Source: JBQTII01 sp052387905
GTDB lineage: Bacteria; Actinomycetota; Actinomycetes; Sporichthyales; Sporichthyaceae
Direction: 5' to 3'
DNA length: 64,000 bases
NCBI GenBank assembly: GCA_052387905.1
Contig: JBQTIR010000041.1
Span: 31,630 to 95,629 of the forward strand
Shown one piece after another: positions 25,455 through 34,293 of the stretch (positions are counted from its first letter, which is position 1; every line of letters begins with the position of its first letter). The position numbers and the translations under genes were made by a program. The notes beneath the pieces were generated by a model that made no database searches, was not told the origin of the DNA, and saw only the letters and a program-made list of their open reading frames with translations.

Positions 25455-26647
25455 GCAACGTCTGGATCGTCGGCACGCACATGACGCGGTTCGGTCGTTT
25501 CGGTGACAAGGACCTGATGGACCTGGCTGTCGAGGCCACCCAGGGTGCGCTCAAGGATGCGGACTCGAACCTGGCCGCCGTCGATGTGCTGGCGGTGGGC
25601 AACCTCTACGAGGCCACCAGCCACAACGGCCAGCGGCTGCAACAGGCGATGGGCCAGACCGGCATTCCGGTCTACAACGTGGTCAATGCCTGCGCGACCG
25701 GCGCGACCGCCGTGCGCGTCGCGATGATGTCGATCCTGGCGGGGGAGTCCGAGGTCGGCCTCGCGGTCGGCGTCGAGCAGATGGGCAAGATGGGCATGCT
25801 CGGCGGGGGCAAGAAGCGGGACGAGAAGAAGGTGTTCACACCCAAAGGTCGCCGCGGGTCCGTCGTCAAGGCCGAGGGTCTGTTCGGCACCAATCTGATG
25901 CCGGGGGTGTTCGCCCAGGCGGGAACCGAGTACGCCCTCAAGCATGGTGTGACGCAGACTCAGTTCGCCCGGGTGGCGCACAAGAACCACTTGCACTCGA
26001 CGCTGAACCCGTTGGCCCAGTACCAGAAGGAATTCTCGCTTTCCGAGATCCTCACGGCCGAGACCATAGCCTGGCCGAACACGTTGCCGATGTGCTGCCC
26101 GACGGGCGACGGCGCGGCCGGCGTGCTGCTCGTCTCCGACGCCAAGCTCGCAACGCTGGACCCCGACGTCCGGCGCCGCGCAGTGAAGATCTCCGCCTCG
26201 ATCCTCACCTCGGATCCCTACGTCGACGGCGGCCAAGTGCAGTCCGACATCAACACCCTGACCCGCAACGCGGCCGACCAGGCGTACGCAAAGGCCGGTA
26301 TCGGGCCGGCGGACCTCGACCTCGTCGAACTGCACGACTGCTTCGCCACCGCGGAGCTGCTGCACTACGACAACCTGCGGCTCTGTGAGCCGGGGGCCGC
26401 GGGGGAGTTCATCGACTCCGGCGCGCCGTACCGGGACGGCCGGATCCCGGTGAATGTCTCCGGCGGGCTGCTGTCGAAGGGGCATCCGCTCGGCGCGACG
26501 GGGGTCGCGAATCTCTACGAGGTCGCCACCCACCTGCGCGGCGAGGCCGGAGCACGCCAGATCCCCGGCGCGCGGGTCGGGATGACCCACGTCATCGGCC
26601 TGGCCTCGGCCTGCGCCGTCCACATCCTCGAAGCCCGCGCCTCCTGA
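25451..26647 (+). CDS. SCP2-type thiolase (acetyl-CoA acetyltransferase/lipid-transfer protein family)
   Basis: A 398-residue thiolase-fold protein. The nucleophile Cys is in VVNACATGATAVR, the second conserved segment is VELHDCFATAELL, and the C-terminal motif is SGGLLSKGHPLGATGV. These match the SCP-x/Ltp class rather than FadA. It would cleave a 3-ketoacyl-CoA, or act as an aldolase with the DUF35 partner, releasing acetyl- or propionyl-CoA. It is co-transcribed with the overlapping DUF35 gene and followed by a large inverted repeat. Confidence 0.9.
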   Translation: MSNVWIVGTHMTRFGRFGDKDLMDLAVEATQGALKDADSNLAAVDVLAVGNLYEATSHNGQRLQQAMGQTGIPVYNVVNACATGATAVRVAMMSILAGESEVGLAVGVEQMGKMGMLGGGKKRDEKKVFTPKGRRGSVVKAEGLFGTNLMPGVFAQAGTEYALKHGVTQTQFARVAHKNHLHSTLNPLAQYQKEFSLSEILTAETIAWPNTLPMCCPTGDGAAGVLLVSDAKLATLDPDVRRRAVKISASILTSDPYVDGGQVQSDINTLTRNAADQAYAKAGIGPADLDLVELHDCFATAELLHYDNLRLCEPGAAGEFIDSGAPYRDGRIPVNVSGGLLSKGHPLGATGVANLYEVATHLRGEAGARQIPGARVGMTHVIGLASACAVHILEARAS

Positions 26648-26670
26648 CCCCTCCGTGGCCCCGGTCCTGT

Positions 26671-26765
26671 GCTCATTACTGCGCAGCGGCACCTCTGTGA
26701 TGCGCCAGGGGTCAGATCTGGGCTCCAGATCGCGCCCGAATTTGACCCGGTGCGCAGTAATGAGC
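26671..26765. repeat. Nested 95-nt inverted repeat
   Basis: Outer arms GCTCATTACTGCGCA (26671-26685) and its exact complement (26751-26765) enclose 65 nt. Inside is a tight hairpin GATCTGG-GCT-CCAGATC and a further GGTCA/TGACC pairing. It fills the 147-bp gap between the thiolase stop and the crotonase start. It may work as a terminator or be a dispersed palindromic element different from the 40-nt family. Confidence 0.7.
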
Positions 26766-26794
26766 TGGGGGCTCGTACGGCCTACGGTGGCGTC

Positions 26795-27583
26795 GTGAGC
26801 TACGCCGCGCTCCTGCTGGAGGTTGCCGACGGGATCGGGGAGCTGCGCCTGTCCCGCCCGGAGCTGCTGAACCGCTTCGACGAGGTGCTGCTCGGCGAGC
26901 TCGGCCCGGCGTTGGCCGAGCTGAGCGCCGACCCGCGGGTGCGGGCGGTGATCTGGACCTCCACCGGTAAGCATTTCTCCGCCGGGGGAGATACCGACGA
27001 GATTCTCGCCGGGCACGCCGACCCCGAGCACCTGGCGGCGGGCATCGCCCGCGGCAAGGCGCTGTACCGGGCGGTTGCCGGCTTCGGCAAGCCGCTGGTC
27101 GTCGCCCTGCACGGGCATACCTTCGGGGTCGCGACCAGCCTCGTTCTGCTCGGCGACGCGATCGTCACGACGCCGACGGTGCGGATCGCGGACCCGCACG
27201 TGCACCTGGGCCTGGTGGCAGGGGACGGCGGCGCGATCTCCTGGCCGATCAACATGCCGCTGGCCCGGGCCAAGCGTCATCTGCTCTGGGGCGAACCGAT
27301 GACGGGGCAGCAGGCGTTCGACCTCGGGCTGGTATCGGACCTGGTGCAGAGCGCGGATGAGGTTCGCGCGGCGGCGTTCGCTCTCGCGGCCCGCGTCGCG
27401 GCCCTTCCGCCGGTCGCCGTGCAGTTGACGAAGGCAACGCTCAACGCCGGACTCGCCGTCCGCATCGACGAACTCCTCGATATCGGCTTCGCCCACGAGG
27501 CGACCAGCAACTGCACCGCCGACGTGCTCGAAGCGGTCGCCGCGTTCAAAGAAGGCAGGCCCGGGCGATGGATCGGCGCATGA
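26795..27583 (+). CDS. Enoyl-CoA hydratase/isomerase (crotonase) family protein
   Basis: A 262-residue crotonase. The first oxyanion segment is TSTGKHFSAGGDTDEIL and the second is VALHGHTFGVATSLVLLGDA. The usual catalytic acid region reads PHVHLGLVAGDGGAISWP, where one Glu is kept in some hydratases but not clearly here. GTG at 26795 begins right after the inverted repeat without a strong ribosome site. It overlaps the CoA ligase gene and is in the same operon with the ligase and the downstream unknown protein. Confidence 0.85.
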   Translation: MSYAALLLEVADGIGELRLSRPELLNRFDEVLLGELGPALAELSADPRVRAVIWTSTGKHFSAGGDTDEILAGHADPEHLAAGIARGKALYRAVAGFGKPLVVALHGHTFGVATSLVLLGDAIVTTPTVRIADPHVHLGLVAGDGGAISWPINMPLARAKRHLLWGEPMTGQQAFDLGLVSDLVQSADEVRAAAFALAARVAALPPVAVQLTKATLNAGLAVRIDELLDIGFAHEATSNCTADVLEAVAAFKEGRPGRWIGA

Positions 27584-29175
27584 GCGCGGAGCTGACCGCG
27601 CGTCTGGAGGCGCTGTGGGGAACCGAGGCCGTCGCCGCCGAGTACGCCGGGCACACCGGGTTCGCGTTCGCTCCTCATCCGACCGAGTTCGACGAGCTGT
27701 TCGTCGGGGCGCAGCGATGGGCGGATCGCGAGTTTCTGGTCCAGGGGGATCGGCGCATCACCCACGGCAGATTTCACCGGGCGGTGCCGGTCGCCGCGGA
27801 GATCCTGGCCCGGGCCGGGGTAGGCGCGGGTGATCGGGTGCTCCTGCTGTCCTACAACTGTGCAGAGTTCGTGCTTGCGACGTGGGCGTTGTGGTGGCTC
27901 GGCGCGGTGCCGGTCTACGCAAACCGATGGTGGAGCCCGGTCGAACTCGAGCACGCCGTCGCGCTGACCCGCCCCGTCCTCGCGCTGACCGATCACCCGG
28001 ACTGGCGTCCGGAGAATCTGATGGTGCGTCCGCTCACCGAGCTGAGCCCCGCCATCGGCGCCACCGCGGAACGTCGGTGCGTGCGGGGCGCCGAGGAGGA
28101 CGCGCCGGCGCTGATCCTGTTCACCTCGGGTAGCTCCGGTGTTCCCAAGGCCGTCGTGCTCTCGCGACGTGCGGTGATCGCGAATCAGCACAACATGATG
28201 CGCCGCACCGGCCGGCTCCCGCAGGACCTGGACGCGTCCCGCCCGCAGACCGTCACGATGGTCTGCACGCCGCTGTTCCACGTCGGCGGCGTCGGCAACA
28301 TCCTGCTCGCGCTGCTCACCGGCGCGAAGCTTGTCTTCAACGCCGGACGCTTCGATGCCGCGCAGGTGCTCGAGCTGATCGAGGCCGAGGGCGTGCACAG
28401 CTTCGCCGGCGTGCCGACGATGGCTGCGCGGTTGATCGATCACCCGGACTTCGCCCGCCGGGACCTGACCTCGTTGCGTGCGCTGCCGATGGGCGGAGCG
28501 CCGGTGCCGGCAAAGCTGCTCGCGACCCTGGCGGAGCGCCTGCCACAGCTGGGGCGCGGCGGGCTGGGCAACACGTGGGGGATGACCGAGTCCGGTGGAT
28601 TCCTCGCCTCGGCGGGCGCGACGGACCTCATCGAACGGCCGGGCACGGTGGGGCGCGCGACGTCCTGTGTCGAGCTGCGCATCGCCGAGCCCGGCCCGGG
28701 CGACGTCGGAGAGGTCGTCGTCCGCGCCCCGACCGTGATGCTCGGCTATCTGCGCGCCGACGGCGGACTCGACGGAGTCGACGCCGAGGGGTGGCTGCGG
28801 ACCGGCGACCTCGGTCGTCTGGACGTCGACGGATACCTTTACCTGACCGGGCGCGCCAAGGACGTCGTGATCCGGGGCGGGGAGAACATCGCCTGTGCGC
28901 ACGTCGAGGCAACGATCCTGACGCACCCCCAGATTTCGGAGGCTGCCGTGTTCGGGATCGATCATGAGGATCTGGGTGAGGAGCTTGTTGCTGTCGTGCG
29001 GCACAGCACCGGTCCGGCCCCGACGATGGAGGAATTGCGCGCCTTCCTCCGGGTGCGCTTGGCCTACTTCGAGGTTCCCAGCCAGTGGCGCATCTCGGGC
29101 GAGCCGTTGCCGACCTTGGCCGGGGAAAAGGTCGACAAGAAATCCTTGCGTGCCACCTTCGTCGGGAGTGGGTGA
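27568..29175 (+). CDS. Acyl-CoA synthetase (AMP-binding)
   Basis: A 535-residue adenylate-forming ligase: LILFTSGSSGVPKAVVLSRR, LGNTWGMTESGGF, LRTGDLGRLDVDGYLYLTGR and AKDVVIRGGENIACAHVEA, with the catalytic Lys near GEKVDKKSLR. It resembles the FadD class acting on fatty or aromatic acids. ATG at 27568 has AGGCAGG 8-9 bases upstream; the ATG at 27580, overlapping the crotonase stop as ATGA, is an equally credible start. It is followed one base later by an unassigned protein. Confidence 0.9.
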   Translation: MDRRMSAELTARLEALWGTEAVAAEYAGHTGFAFAPHPTEFDELFVGAQRWADREFLVQGDRRITHGRFHRAVPVAAEILARAGVGAGDRVLLLSYNCAEFVLATWALWWLGAVPVYANRWWSPVELEHAVALTRPVLALTDHPDWRPENLMVRPLTELSPAIGATAERRCVRGAEEDAPALILFTSGSSGVPKAVVLSRRAVIANQHNMMRRTGRLPQDLDASRPQTVTMVCTPLFHVGGVGNILLALLTGAKLVFNAGRFDAAQVLELIEAEGVHSFAGVPTMAARLIDHPDFARRDLTSLRALPMGGAPVPAKLLATLAERLPQLGRGGLGNTWGMTESGGFLASAGATDLIERPGTVGRATSCVELRIAEPGPGDVGEVVVRAPTVMLGYLRADGGLDGVDAEGWLRTGDLGRLDVDGYLYLTGRAKDVVIRGGENIACAHVEATILTHPQISEAAVFGIDHEDLGEELVAVVRHSTGPAPTMEELRAFLRVRLAYFEVPSQWRISGEPLPTLAGEKVDKKSLRATFVGSG

Positions 29176-29176
29176 C

Positions 29177-30298
29177 ATGCAGCTCTCGGACGCCGACGAG
29201 TTCTTCACCCACCAGACCTCGCTGCCGCACGCGATGGTCGCCAGCAGCGACCCGACCTGGCGCGAGCGGTACTGGATCAGCGTCCAGGACGTCGCCGGCG
29301 GGGACACGGTCCTGACTCTGGGTCTGGGCAAGTACCCGAACACCGACGTGATGGAGGCGTTCGTTGCGCTCTCCCACGCCGGCACCCAGCGCAACCTTCG
29401 GCTCTCGCGCACGTTGCTGCCGCGCTCGACCGAGATGGCGGTAGGGCCGCTGCGCGTCGAGGTCGTCGAACCGATGCGCCACCTGCGCCTGATCTGTGAC
29501 GAGCGCGCCGGCTCCGGGATCGCCTTCGACATCGACTGGCGCGCGCGCACCGAGCCGCTGCTGGAGGGGCGGTTCTTCCAGATCAGCCGGGCGCGGGTCA
29601 CCTACGACGCGATCCGCTACGTCCAGCACGGCCGGGCCTCGGGCACGCTGAGTGCGCCGGGGCTCGAGGCCGTGTTGACCGAAGACACCTGGTGGGGCGA
29701 GCGGGACCACTCGTGGGGGACGCGCCCCTTGCCCCGCGCCCCGGGGATGCCGCCCGGGGAGCGCCCGCAGTGGCGGATGCTGTTGTTCGCCCCGTTGCAA
29801 CTGCCGGACTTCGGGCTGCACCTGTACCTGCAGGAGGCCCCGGGCGGTCAGGCCGTGCACCTGTCGGCCGGACTGACCCCGGCGGTCGGTGGCCAGCCGT
29901 TCGACGCGGCGATCATTGCCGTCGAGCACGACCTGACCTGGATCGCCGGCGCCGTGGCCCCGACGCTGTCCGGCGGGACCCTGGTGCTGCGGATGTCCGA
30001 CGGGCGCGCCCTGCAGTTCGGGTTGCGCACGTTGCCCGGGCGCGCGCACCTACGCGGTGGCGGTTACGAGGGCTGGAACGGCTGGTTCCAGGGGCAGTGG
30101 CGCGGGGAGGACACGGCGGAGTCTGACGTCTGGGATCTGACCGACGACGCGCAGCTCTACCGCTACGCCAAGGCCGGCAGCGATCACCTCGTCGAAGTCA
30201 GCCATGACGGTCAGGTCGGCTACGGAATCGTCGAGTACATGGTGCTTCCCGGCTACCACCGCTACCCCGAGGCCCTGCCCCCCGCCCGCGCCCGATGA
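29177..30298 (+). CDS. Conserved protein of unknown function, possible lipocalin/CrtC-like beta-barrel
   Basis: A 373-residue soluble protein with no signal peptide or helix-rich segments. Many Trp and Tyr residues and alternating hydrophobic strands (WRERYWISVQDVAGGDTVLT, LGLGKYPNTDVMEAFVAL, TWWGERDHSWGTR) suggest an all-beta fold. I recall similar proteins in actinobacterial lipid and steroid clusters under DUF numbers, and a CrtC/AttH-like fold is my guess. The ATG follows the ligase stop by one base, so it belongs to the crotonase-ligase operon. Element C follows the stop. Confidence 0.7.
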   Translation: MQLSDADEFFTHQTSLPHAMVASSDPTWRERYWISVQDVAGGDTVLTLGLGKYPNTDVMEAFVALSHAGTQRNLRLSRTLLPRSTEMAVGPLRVEVVEPMRHLRLICDERAGSGIAFDIDWRARTEPLLEGRFFQISRARVTYDAIRYVQHGRASGTLSAPGLEAVLTEDTWWGERDHSWGTRPLPRAPGMPPGERPQWRMLLFAPLQLPDFGLHLYLQEAPGGQAVHLSAGLTPAVGGQPFDAAIIAVEHDLTWIAGAVAPTLSGGTLVLRMSDGRALQFGLRTLPGRAHLRGGGYEGWNGWFQGQWRGEDTAESDVWDLTDDAQLYRYAKAGSDHLVEVSHDGQVGYGIVEYMVLPGYHRYPEALPPARAR

Positions 30299-30334
30299 TC
30301 GCCGCCCGATGATCGCCGCCCAAGAACTCGTAGC

Positions 30335-30374
30335 GTCCGAAGGAGCGGTTGCTATAGCGACCACTTCTTCGGAC
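30335..30374. repeat. 40-nt palindromic element, copy C (best-preserved flanks)
   Basis: Starts GTCCGAAG and ends CTTCGGAC with ATAGCG at positions 20-25. Pairing continues outward through TCGTAGC (30328-30334) and GCTACGG (30375-30381), giving an uninterrupted 14-bp stem 30329-30342/30367-30380. It matches copy B closely. It lies between two plus-strand genes, ending 14 bases before the ATG at 30395. Confidence 0.78.
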
Positions 30375-30394
30375 GCTACGGAAGCAGTGGCGCG

Positions 30395-31381
30395 ATGAGC
30401 GCGTTGCGGGATCAGCTGACGGCGTTCCTCACCCACGAGCTCGGGCGCGACGTCGAGGTCGACGAGCCGCGTCTGCTCGGTGGGGGAAGCTCCAAGGCGA
30501 ACTGGGCCGTGAGCGCGCGCTGGTCCGTCCAGTTCGGCGCGGAGTGGGAGCCGGCCGGTGGCGAGCTGATCCTGCGTCAGGAACCGGCGGCGGGTGTCGT
30601 GACGACGGGCCTCGCGCAGGAATTCGCGCTCCTGCGGGCACTGAACGGCGACGCGCGTGCTCCCGGCGTGTTGTGGCTCGACGGCACTGCCCAGTGGTTC
30701 GACCGGCCGTCGATGCTCTCGTTCCGGCATCCGGGCCGCGCGGACCGCTCGGTGCTGCGCGGCCGCGATCCGCTCGGGCTCGGAGCCGACGGCCAACGCG
30801 CGTTGGCCGGTGATTTGGCAGATCTGCTCGCCGCCGTGCACGCGGTTCCGCGTGCCCGGGTGGCCGATGCGTTGCCCGACCCGGGGCCGGACTCTGCGCG
30901 GTCGGAGCTGGCGCGTTGGGGGGAAGAGCTGGACGGTCTCGACCGGGGTGGCGGCGACCTCGCGCCGGTCCGGGACTGGCTCCATGCCCACTGCCCCGAT
31001 CCGGCCCGCACGCGCCTCGTGCACGGCGACTTCCGCCCGGCCAACGTCCTGGTCGACGATGGCCGCATCAGCGCTCTGCTGGATTGGGAGCTGGCCCACT
31101 TCGGGGACCCGTGCGACGACCTCGGCTGGTACACCTGCTCGATCTACCGGGCCGAGCACTTCCCTGCCGGCTGGGGCGTCGAGGACTTCCTGGCCCGCTA
31201 CGTCGACGCCGGTGGGCGCGCGCCCGAGCCGGAGCGGCTGCGGTTCTGGCAGGTGCTCTCGGTCTTCCGCCTCGCGGTCATCGCGATCCGCGCCGCCCGC
31301 AACATCGAGCTCGGGCTGGCCGAGGGAACCCCGCCGCCGGTGGACCGCGTGATAGCCCAGGCCATCGCCGACATCGCCTGA
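30395..31381 (+). CDS. APH/choline-kinase-like phosphotransferase
   Basis: A 328-residue kinase-fold protein. The catalytic loop is LVHGDFRPANVLVDDG and the Mg-binding Asp segment is LLDWELAHFGDPCDDLGWY. Members near acyl-CoA genes (ACAD10/11-like) phosphorylate hydroxyacyl-CoA or similar alcohols before elimination; here that role is inference. Element C lies just upstream of the ATG. It converges on the marR gene through a double hairpin. Confidence 0.87.
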   Translation: MSALRDQLTAFLTHELGRDVEVDEPRLLGGGSSKANWAVSARWSVQFGAEWEPAGGELILRQEPAAGVVTTGLAQEFALLRALNGDARAPGVLWLDGTAQWFDRPSMLSFRHPGRADRSVLRGRDPLGLGADGQRALAGDLADLLAAVHAVPRARVADALPDPGPDSARSELARWGEELDGLDRGGGDLAPVRDWLHAHCPDPARTRLVHGDFRPANVLVDDGRISALLDWELAHFGDPCDDLGWYTCSIYRAEHFPAGWGVEDFLARYVDAGGRAPEPERLRFWQVLSVFRLAVIAIRAARNIELGLAEGTPPPVDRVIAQAIADIA

Positions 31382-31385
31382 CGCA

Positions 31386-31461
31386 GCGGCATGAATGCCC
31401 AGGTGACGCGACACGCCGAGCGCGGTCCGGCGTGTCGTCGCAGTCTCAGCATGCATGCCGC
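31386..31461. terminator. Bidirectional terminator-like double hairpin
   Basis: An inner perfect stem CGACACGCCG/CGGCGTGTCG (31409-31418/31428-31437, 9-nt loop) lies inside outer arms GCGGCATGAATG and CATGCATGCCGC (31386-31397/31450-31461, one mismatch). It fills the 118-bp gap between the convergent phosphotransferase and marR genes. No U-tract is evident, as is common in high-GC actinobacteria. Confidence 0.65.
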
Positions 31462-31499
31462 GCCGACGCCTCAAGAACGCGCCGAGGGGTGCTGGGGTG

Positions 31500-32024
31500 T
31501 CAGTCGCCGGTGGCGGCCCGGAGCCGCGCCAGGACCTCGGTGAGGTCGGCGCGATCGGCGGGGGAGGTGCCGGCGAGGCCGAACTCGAAGGCGCTCAGCG
31601 ACGCCGAGGCTTCTCGGACGAGGTCGCGGCCGTCGTCGGTGATCGTGACCAGGGTCGCGCGGCGATCGGAGGGGTGGGGGCCGCGCACAAGCAGGCCGCG
31701 AGCCTCCAGTCGGTCGGTGGCCAGCGTCGCGGTGGTGGCGTGCACGAGCAAACTGCGCGCGAGGCGCGAGACCGAACGGGTGCCGGAGCGGGAGAGCTGC
31801 AAGGTCATCAGCAACATGTAGTCCGTCAGATTGAGCTTGTGCTTTTTGAGCTCGTCCTCGATCGCGACGCTCATCAGCCGGTGGAAACGCAGCACCGAGC
31901 TCATCGCGATGAAGGCGTCCTCGCCGTCCCCGAGGCCTTGCTCGCGCCAGAACAATCGGGCCCACTCGACCGGATCGGCGTCGCGCGCGGGCGCGGATTC
32001 TCCTCCTGCGGCCTGCGCGGTCAT
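31500..32024 (-). CDS. MarR family transcriptional regulator
   Basis: A 174-residue winged-helix regulator: LNLTDYMLLMTLQLSRSG, the recognition region SVSRLARSLLVHATTATLAT, and the wing GLLVRGPHPSDRRATLVTIT. The HPSDRR wing motif is diagnostic of MarR. ATG at 32024 has AGGAG upstream. It is divergent from the SDR operon at 32167 and shares the intergenic region holding operator copy 3, so autoregulation and control of the catabolic genes is a natural hypothesis. Confidence 0.9.
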   Translation of the reverse strand: MTAQAAGGESAPARDADPVEWARLFWREQGLGDGEDAFIAMSSVLRFHRLMSVAIEDELKKHKLNLTDYMLLMTLQLSRSGTRSVSRLARSLLVHATTATLATDRLEARGLLVRGPHPSDRRATLVTITDDGRDLVREASASLSAFEFGLAGTSPADRADLTEVLARLRAATGD

Positions 32025-32084
32025 ACCTGCTCCTTGCCGCAAGTCCGGGGAGTACAAGCGCCGCCCAACTCTATCGCAGACTGA

Positions 32085-32122
32085 AATGTCTATGCTAAGA
32101 CTGTTGAGGACTAGACTATTTT
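32085..32122. promoter_or_regulatory. Predicted operator, copy 3 (core 32103-32116) in the marR/SDR divergent promoter
   Basis: Core GTTGAGGACTAGAC has 10 of the 12 defined bases of GTCNAGTACTNGAC. GTCTATG (32088-32094) lies 15 bases before the core, the same spacing as at 7289/7304. TATTTT follows the core (32117-32122), in the position where TAAATT follows copy 2, and is a likely -10 for the SDR operon. Confidence 0.5.
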
Positions 32123-32166
32123 TGCGCCTGCCGATGAGCGGGCGCGCCGGCGGCGAAGGACTACAT

Positions 32167-33078
32167 ATGGGACACCTGGACGGACGGGTCGCGATCGTCA
32201 CCGGAGCGGGCCGCGGCATCGGTCGTGAGCACGCCCTCCTGCTCGCCGCCGAGGGCGCCAGGGTCGTCGTCAACGACCTGGGCGGTGCCCATGACGGCAC
32301 CGGCGGCGCAGCCGGGCCGGCCGAGGACGTCGCCGCCGAGATCCGCGCAGCCGGCGGTTCGGCGTTCGCCAATGGCGATGACGTCGCGGACTCCGCCGGC
32401 GCCGACCGGCTCGTCGCCCAGGCAATTGCCGAGTTCGGCCGCCTCGACGTCGTCGTCAACAACGCCGGCATCCTGCGCGACCGCGTCCTGGCCAACCTCA
32501 CCGACGACGACTGGGACCTGGTGGTCCGGGTCAATCTGCGCGGAACCTTCACCGTCACCCGCGCCGCAGCCATCTACTGGCGCGCGCAGTCCAAGGCCGG
32601 TGAGGCGGTGAACGCCTCGGTGATCAACACCTCGAGCGAGTCCGGGATCTTCGGCAACCCCGGCCAGGCCAACTACAGCGCCGCCAAGGCCGCGGTGGCC
32701 TCCTTCACCCAGGTCGCAGCCAAGGAGCTGAAGCGCTACGGGGTTCGCGTCAACGCGATCACCCCGCAGGCCCGCACCCGGATGACCGAGTCCGCGTTCG
32801 GTGACGCGCTCGCCGCGAAGGAAGGCACGTTCGACCGCTGGAACCCCGCCAACATCAGCCCGTTCGTCGCCTACCTCGCCACCGCGGACTGCGAACTGAC
32901 CGGTGAGGTCTTCATGGTCGGCGGCTCCCGGGTGCACCGCATCAAGCCGTGGGAGAAGGATCCCGACTGGAAGTTGGACACCGAGGGCCGCTGGAGCATC
33001 GAGGCCCTCGCGAAGACCGTCGCCGAGGTCGGGGTGCCACGCGCGGCCGGCTGGACCGCGAACCCGGACAAGGCCTGA
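32167..33078 (+). CDS. SDR family oxidoreductase, 17-beta-HSD4/peroxisomal multifunctional enzyme type
   Basis: A 303-residue SDR with TGAGRGIGREHALLLAAEGA, VVVNDLGGAHDGTGGAAGPA (insert typical of the HSD17B4 (3R)-hydroxyacyl-CoA dehydrogenase class), VVNNAGILRD, Ser in NTSSESGIFG and YSAAK. It probably oxidises a (3R)-hydroxyacyl-CoA to the 3-keto form. A purine-rich GAAGGA lies 7-8 bases before the ATG. It heads a plus-strand operon with a MaoC protein and a crotonase, downstream of operator copy 3. Confidence 0.9.
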   Translation: MGHLDGRVAIVTGAGRGIGREHALLLAAEGARVVVNDLGGAHDGTGGAAGPAEDVAAEIRAAGGSAFANGDDVADSAGADRLVAQAIAEFGRLDVVVNNAGILRDRVLANLTDDDWDLVVRVNLRGTFTVTRAAAIYWRAQSKAGEAVNASVINTSSESGIFGNPGQANYSAAKAAVASFTQVAAKELKRYGVRVNAITPQARTRMTESAFGDALAAKEGTFDRWNPANISPFVAYLATADCELTGEVFMVGGSRVHRIKPWEKDPDWKLDTEGRWSIEALAKTVAEVGVPRAAGWTANPDKA

Positions 33079-33088
33079 AGGGCAGCAC

Positions 33089-34285
33089 GTGAGGATGACT
33101 GCGGACGACCCGGAGCTGGCCGAGGCGAAGATGCCGGAGGAGGTGATCACCGAGGAGATGATCGCCAAGATGCGCGAGAAGGTCGGCGCCCAGCTGCGCA
33201 TCGACCACTCGATCAACAACGAGGAGGCCACCCGGATCGCGGTGCTGAAGTTCGCCGGTGGCATCGGCGACATCAACCCGCTCTGGACCGACGCCGAGCG
33301 CGGCACGGCCTCGGCCTGGGGTGCCCCCGTGGCGCCGCCGTCGTTCGTGATCGGCTGCTTCTCCGGCATCCAATTCGGTTGGCCGGGGTTGGGCTCGTTC
33401 CACAACGCCACCCAGATGGAACTGCTCGCGCCGATCTACTGGGGCGACAAGATCACCGCGACCTGTCACTACGACGGGTTCACCGGACCGGTCCAGAGCA
33501 ATTTTGCCGGCCGGATGATGACCGACCACATCGTCAACCGCTACACCAATCAGCGCGGCGAGTCGGTGGCCGAGATCCGCTGGCAGGTCATGAACTTCGA
33601 GCGTGCGGCGGCGAAGGACAAGCGCTCGCAGCGGAAGCTGGAGATCCCGCATCGCTGGAGCGAGTCCGAGATCGAGGCCATCGAGGCTCAGGTGCTCGCC
33701 GAACAACCCCGGGGAGCGATACCGCGGTACTGGGAGGACGTCGAGGTCGGGCAGGTGCTCGAGACCCTGACCAAGGGTCCGATCGGGCTCACCGACGAGG
33801 TCGCCTTCATCGCGGGCGGCGGTACCCCGATCCCGCGCCTGAAGGCGCACGCCGCCTCGCTGCACGACTACGCGGCACACCCGGCGTGGTCGTTCCGCGA
33901 CCCGGTGACGGGTGCTCAGGAGCCGATTTACGCCGTGCACTACAACAAGGGCGCCGCCAACGCGATGGGGGTGGCCTTCCAGTACGACGTGGGCTTTCAG
34001 CGCCAGTGCTGGCAGGTGCAGTTGATGACGCACTGGTGCGGCGACGACGGCTGGGTCGCCGCGCTGACCTCCCAGTACCGTGGATTCGTCTACCTCTCCG
34101 ACGTCGTGACGCTGGGCGGCGAGGTCACCGACAAGCGCGTCGAGGGCGAGGAGCACCTGGTCGAGGTGAGCACCTTCGCGCGCAACCAGCGTGGTCAGGA
34201 CGTCATGCCCGGTACCGCCACCATCGCCCTGCCGACTCGGACGGGCACCTCGCCCGCCGGCAGGCGGGCGCGTAGCAATACCTGA
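33089..34285 (+). CDS. MaoC-like protein with two hot-dog domains (FAS1-type dehydratase region)
   Basis: A 398-residue protein. The N-terminal hot-dog (ATRIAVLKFAGGIGDINPLW, then GAPVAPPSFVIGCFSGI) matches the MaoC dehydratase N-terminal/FAS1 dehydratase class. The second domain starts near residue 210 (YWEDVEVGQVLETLTKGPI) and keeps the fold, but not an obvious hydratase-2 Asp-His motif. It probably binds or hydrates an unsaturated acyl-CoA made in the same operon. GTG at 33089 with GAAGGG 6 bases upstream is preferred; ATG at 33095 is an alternative. Its length is typical of this subfamily. Confidence 0.82.
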   Translation: MRMTADDPELAEAKMPEEVITEEMIAKMREKVGAQLRIDHSINNEEATRIAVLKFAGGIGDINPLWTDAERGTASAWGAPVAPPSFVIGCFSGIQFGWPGLGSFHNATQMELLAPIYWGDKITATCHYDGFTGPVQSNFAGRMMTDHIVNRYTNQRGESVAEIRWQVMNFERAAAKDKRSQRKLEIPHRWSESEIEAIEAQVLAEQPRGAIPRYWEDVEVGQVLETLTKGPIGLTDEVAFIAGGGTPIPRLKAHAASLHDYAAHPAWSFRDPVTGAQEPIYAVHYNKGAANAMGVAFQYDVGFQRQCWQVQLMTHWCGDDGWVAALTSQYRGFVYLSDVVTLGGEVTDKRVEGEEHLVEVSTFARNQRGQDVMPGTATIALPTRTGTSPAGRRARSNT

Positions 34286-34293
34286 GGAGCCCG

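Noticed and set aside
25148..27496. 782-codon minus-strand ORF
   Set aside because: Runs antisense through three convincing genes and has shadow-like composition.
27277..29601. 774-codon minus-strand ORF
   Set aside because: Antisense shadow of a CoA ligase.
32131..32138. GCCGATGA as a sigma-28 promoter of the SDR gene
   Set aside because: No CTCAR 15 bases upstream.
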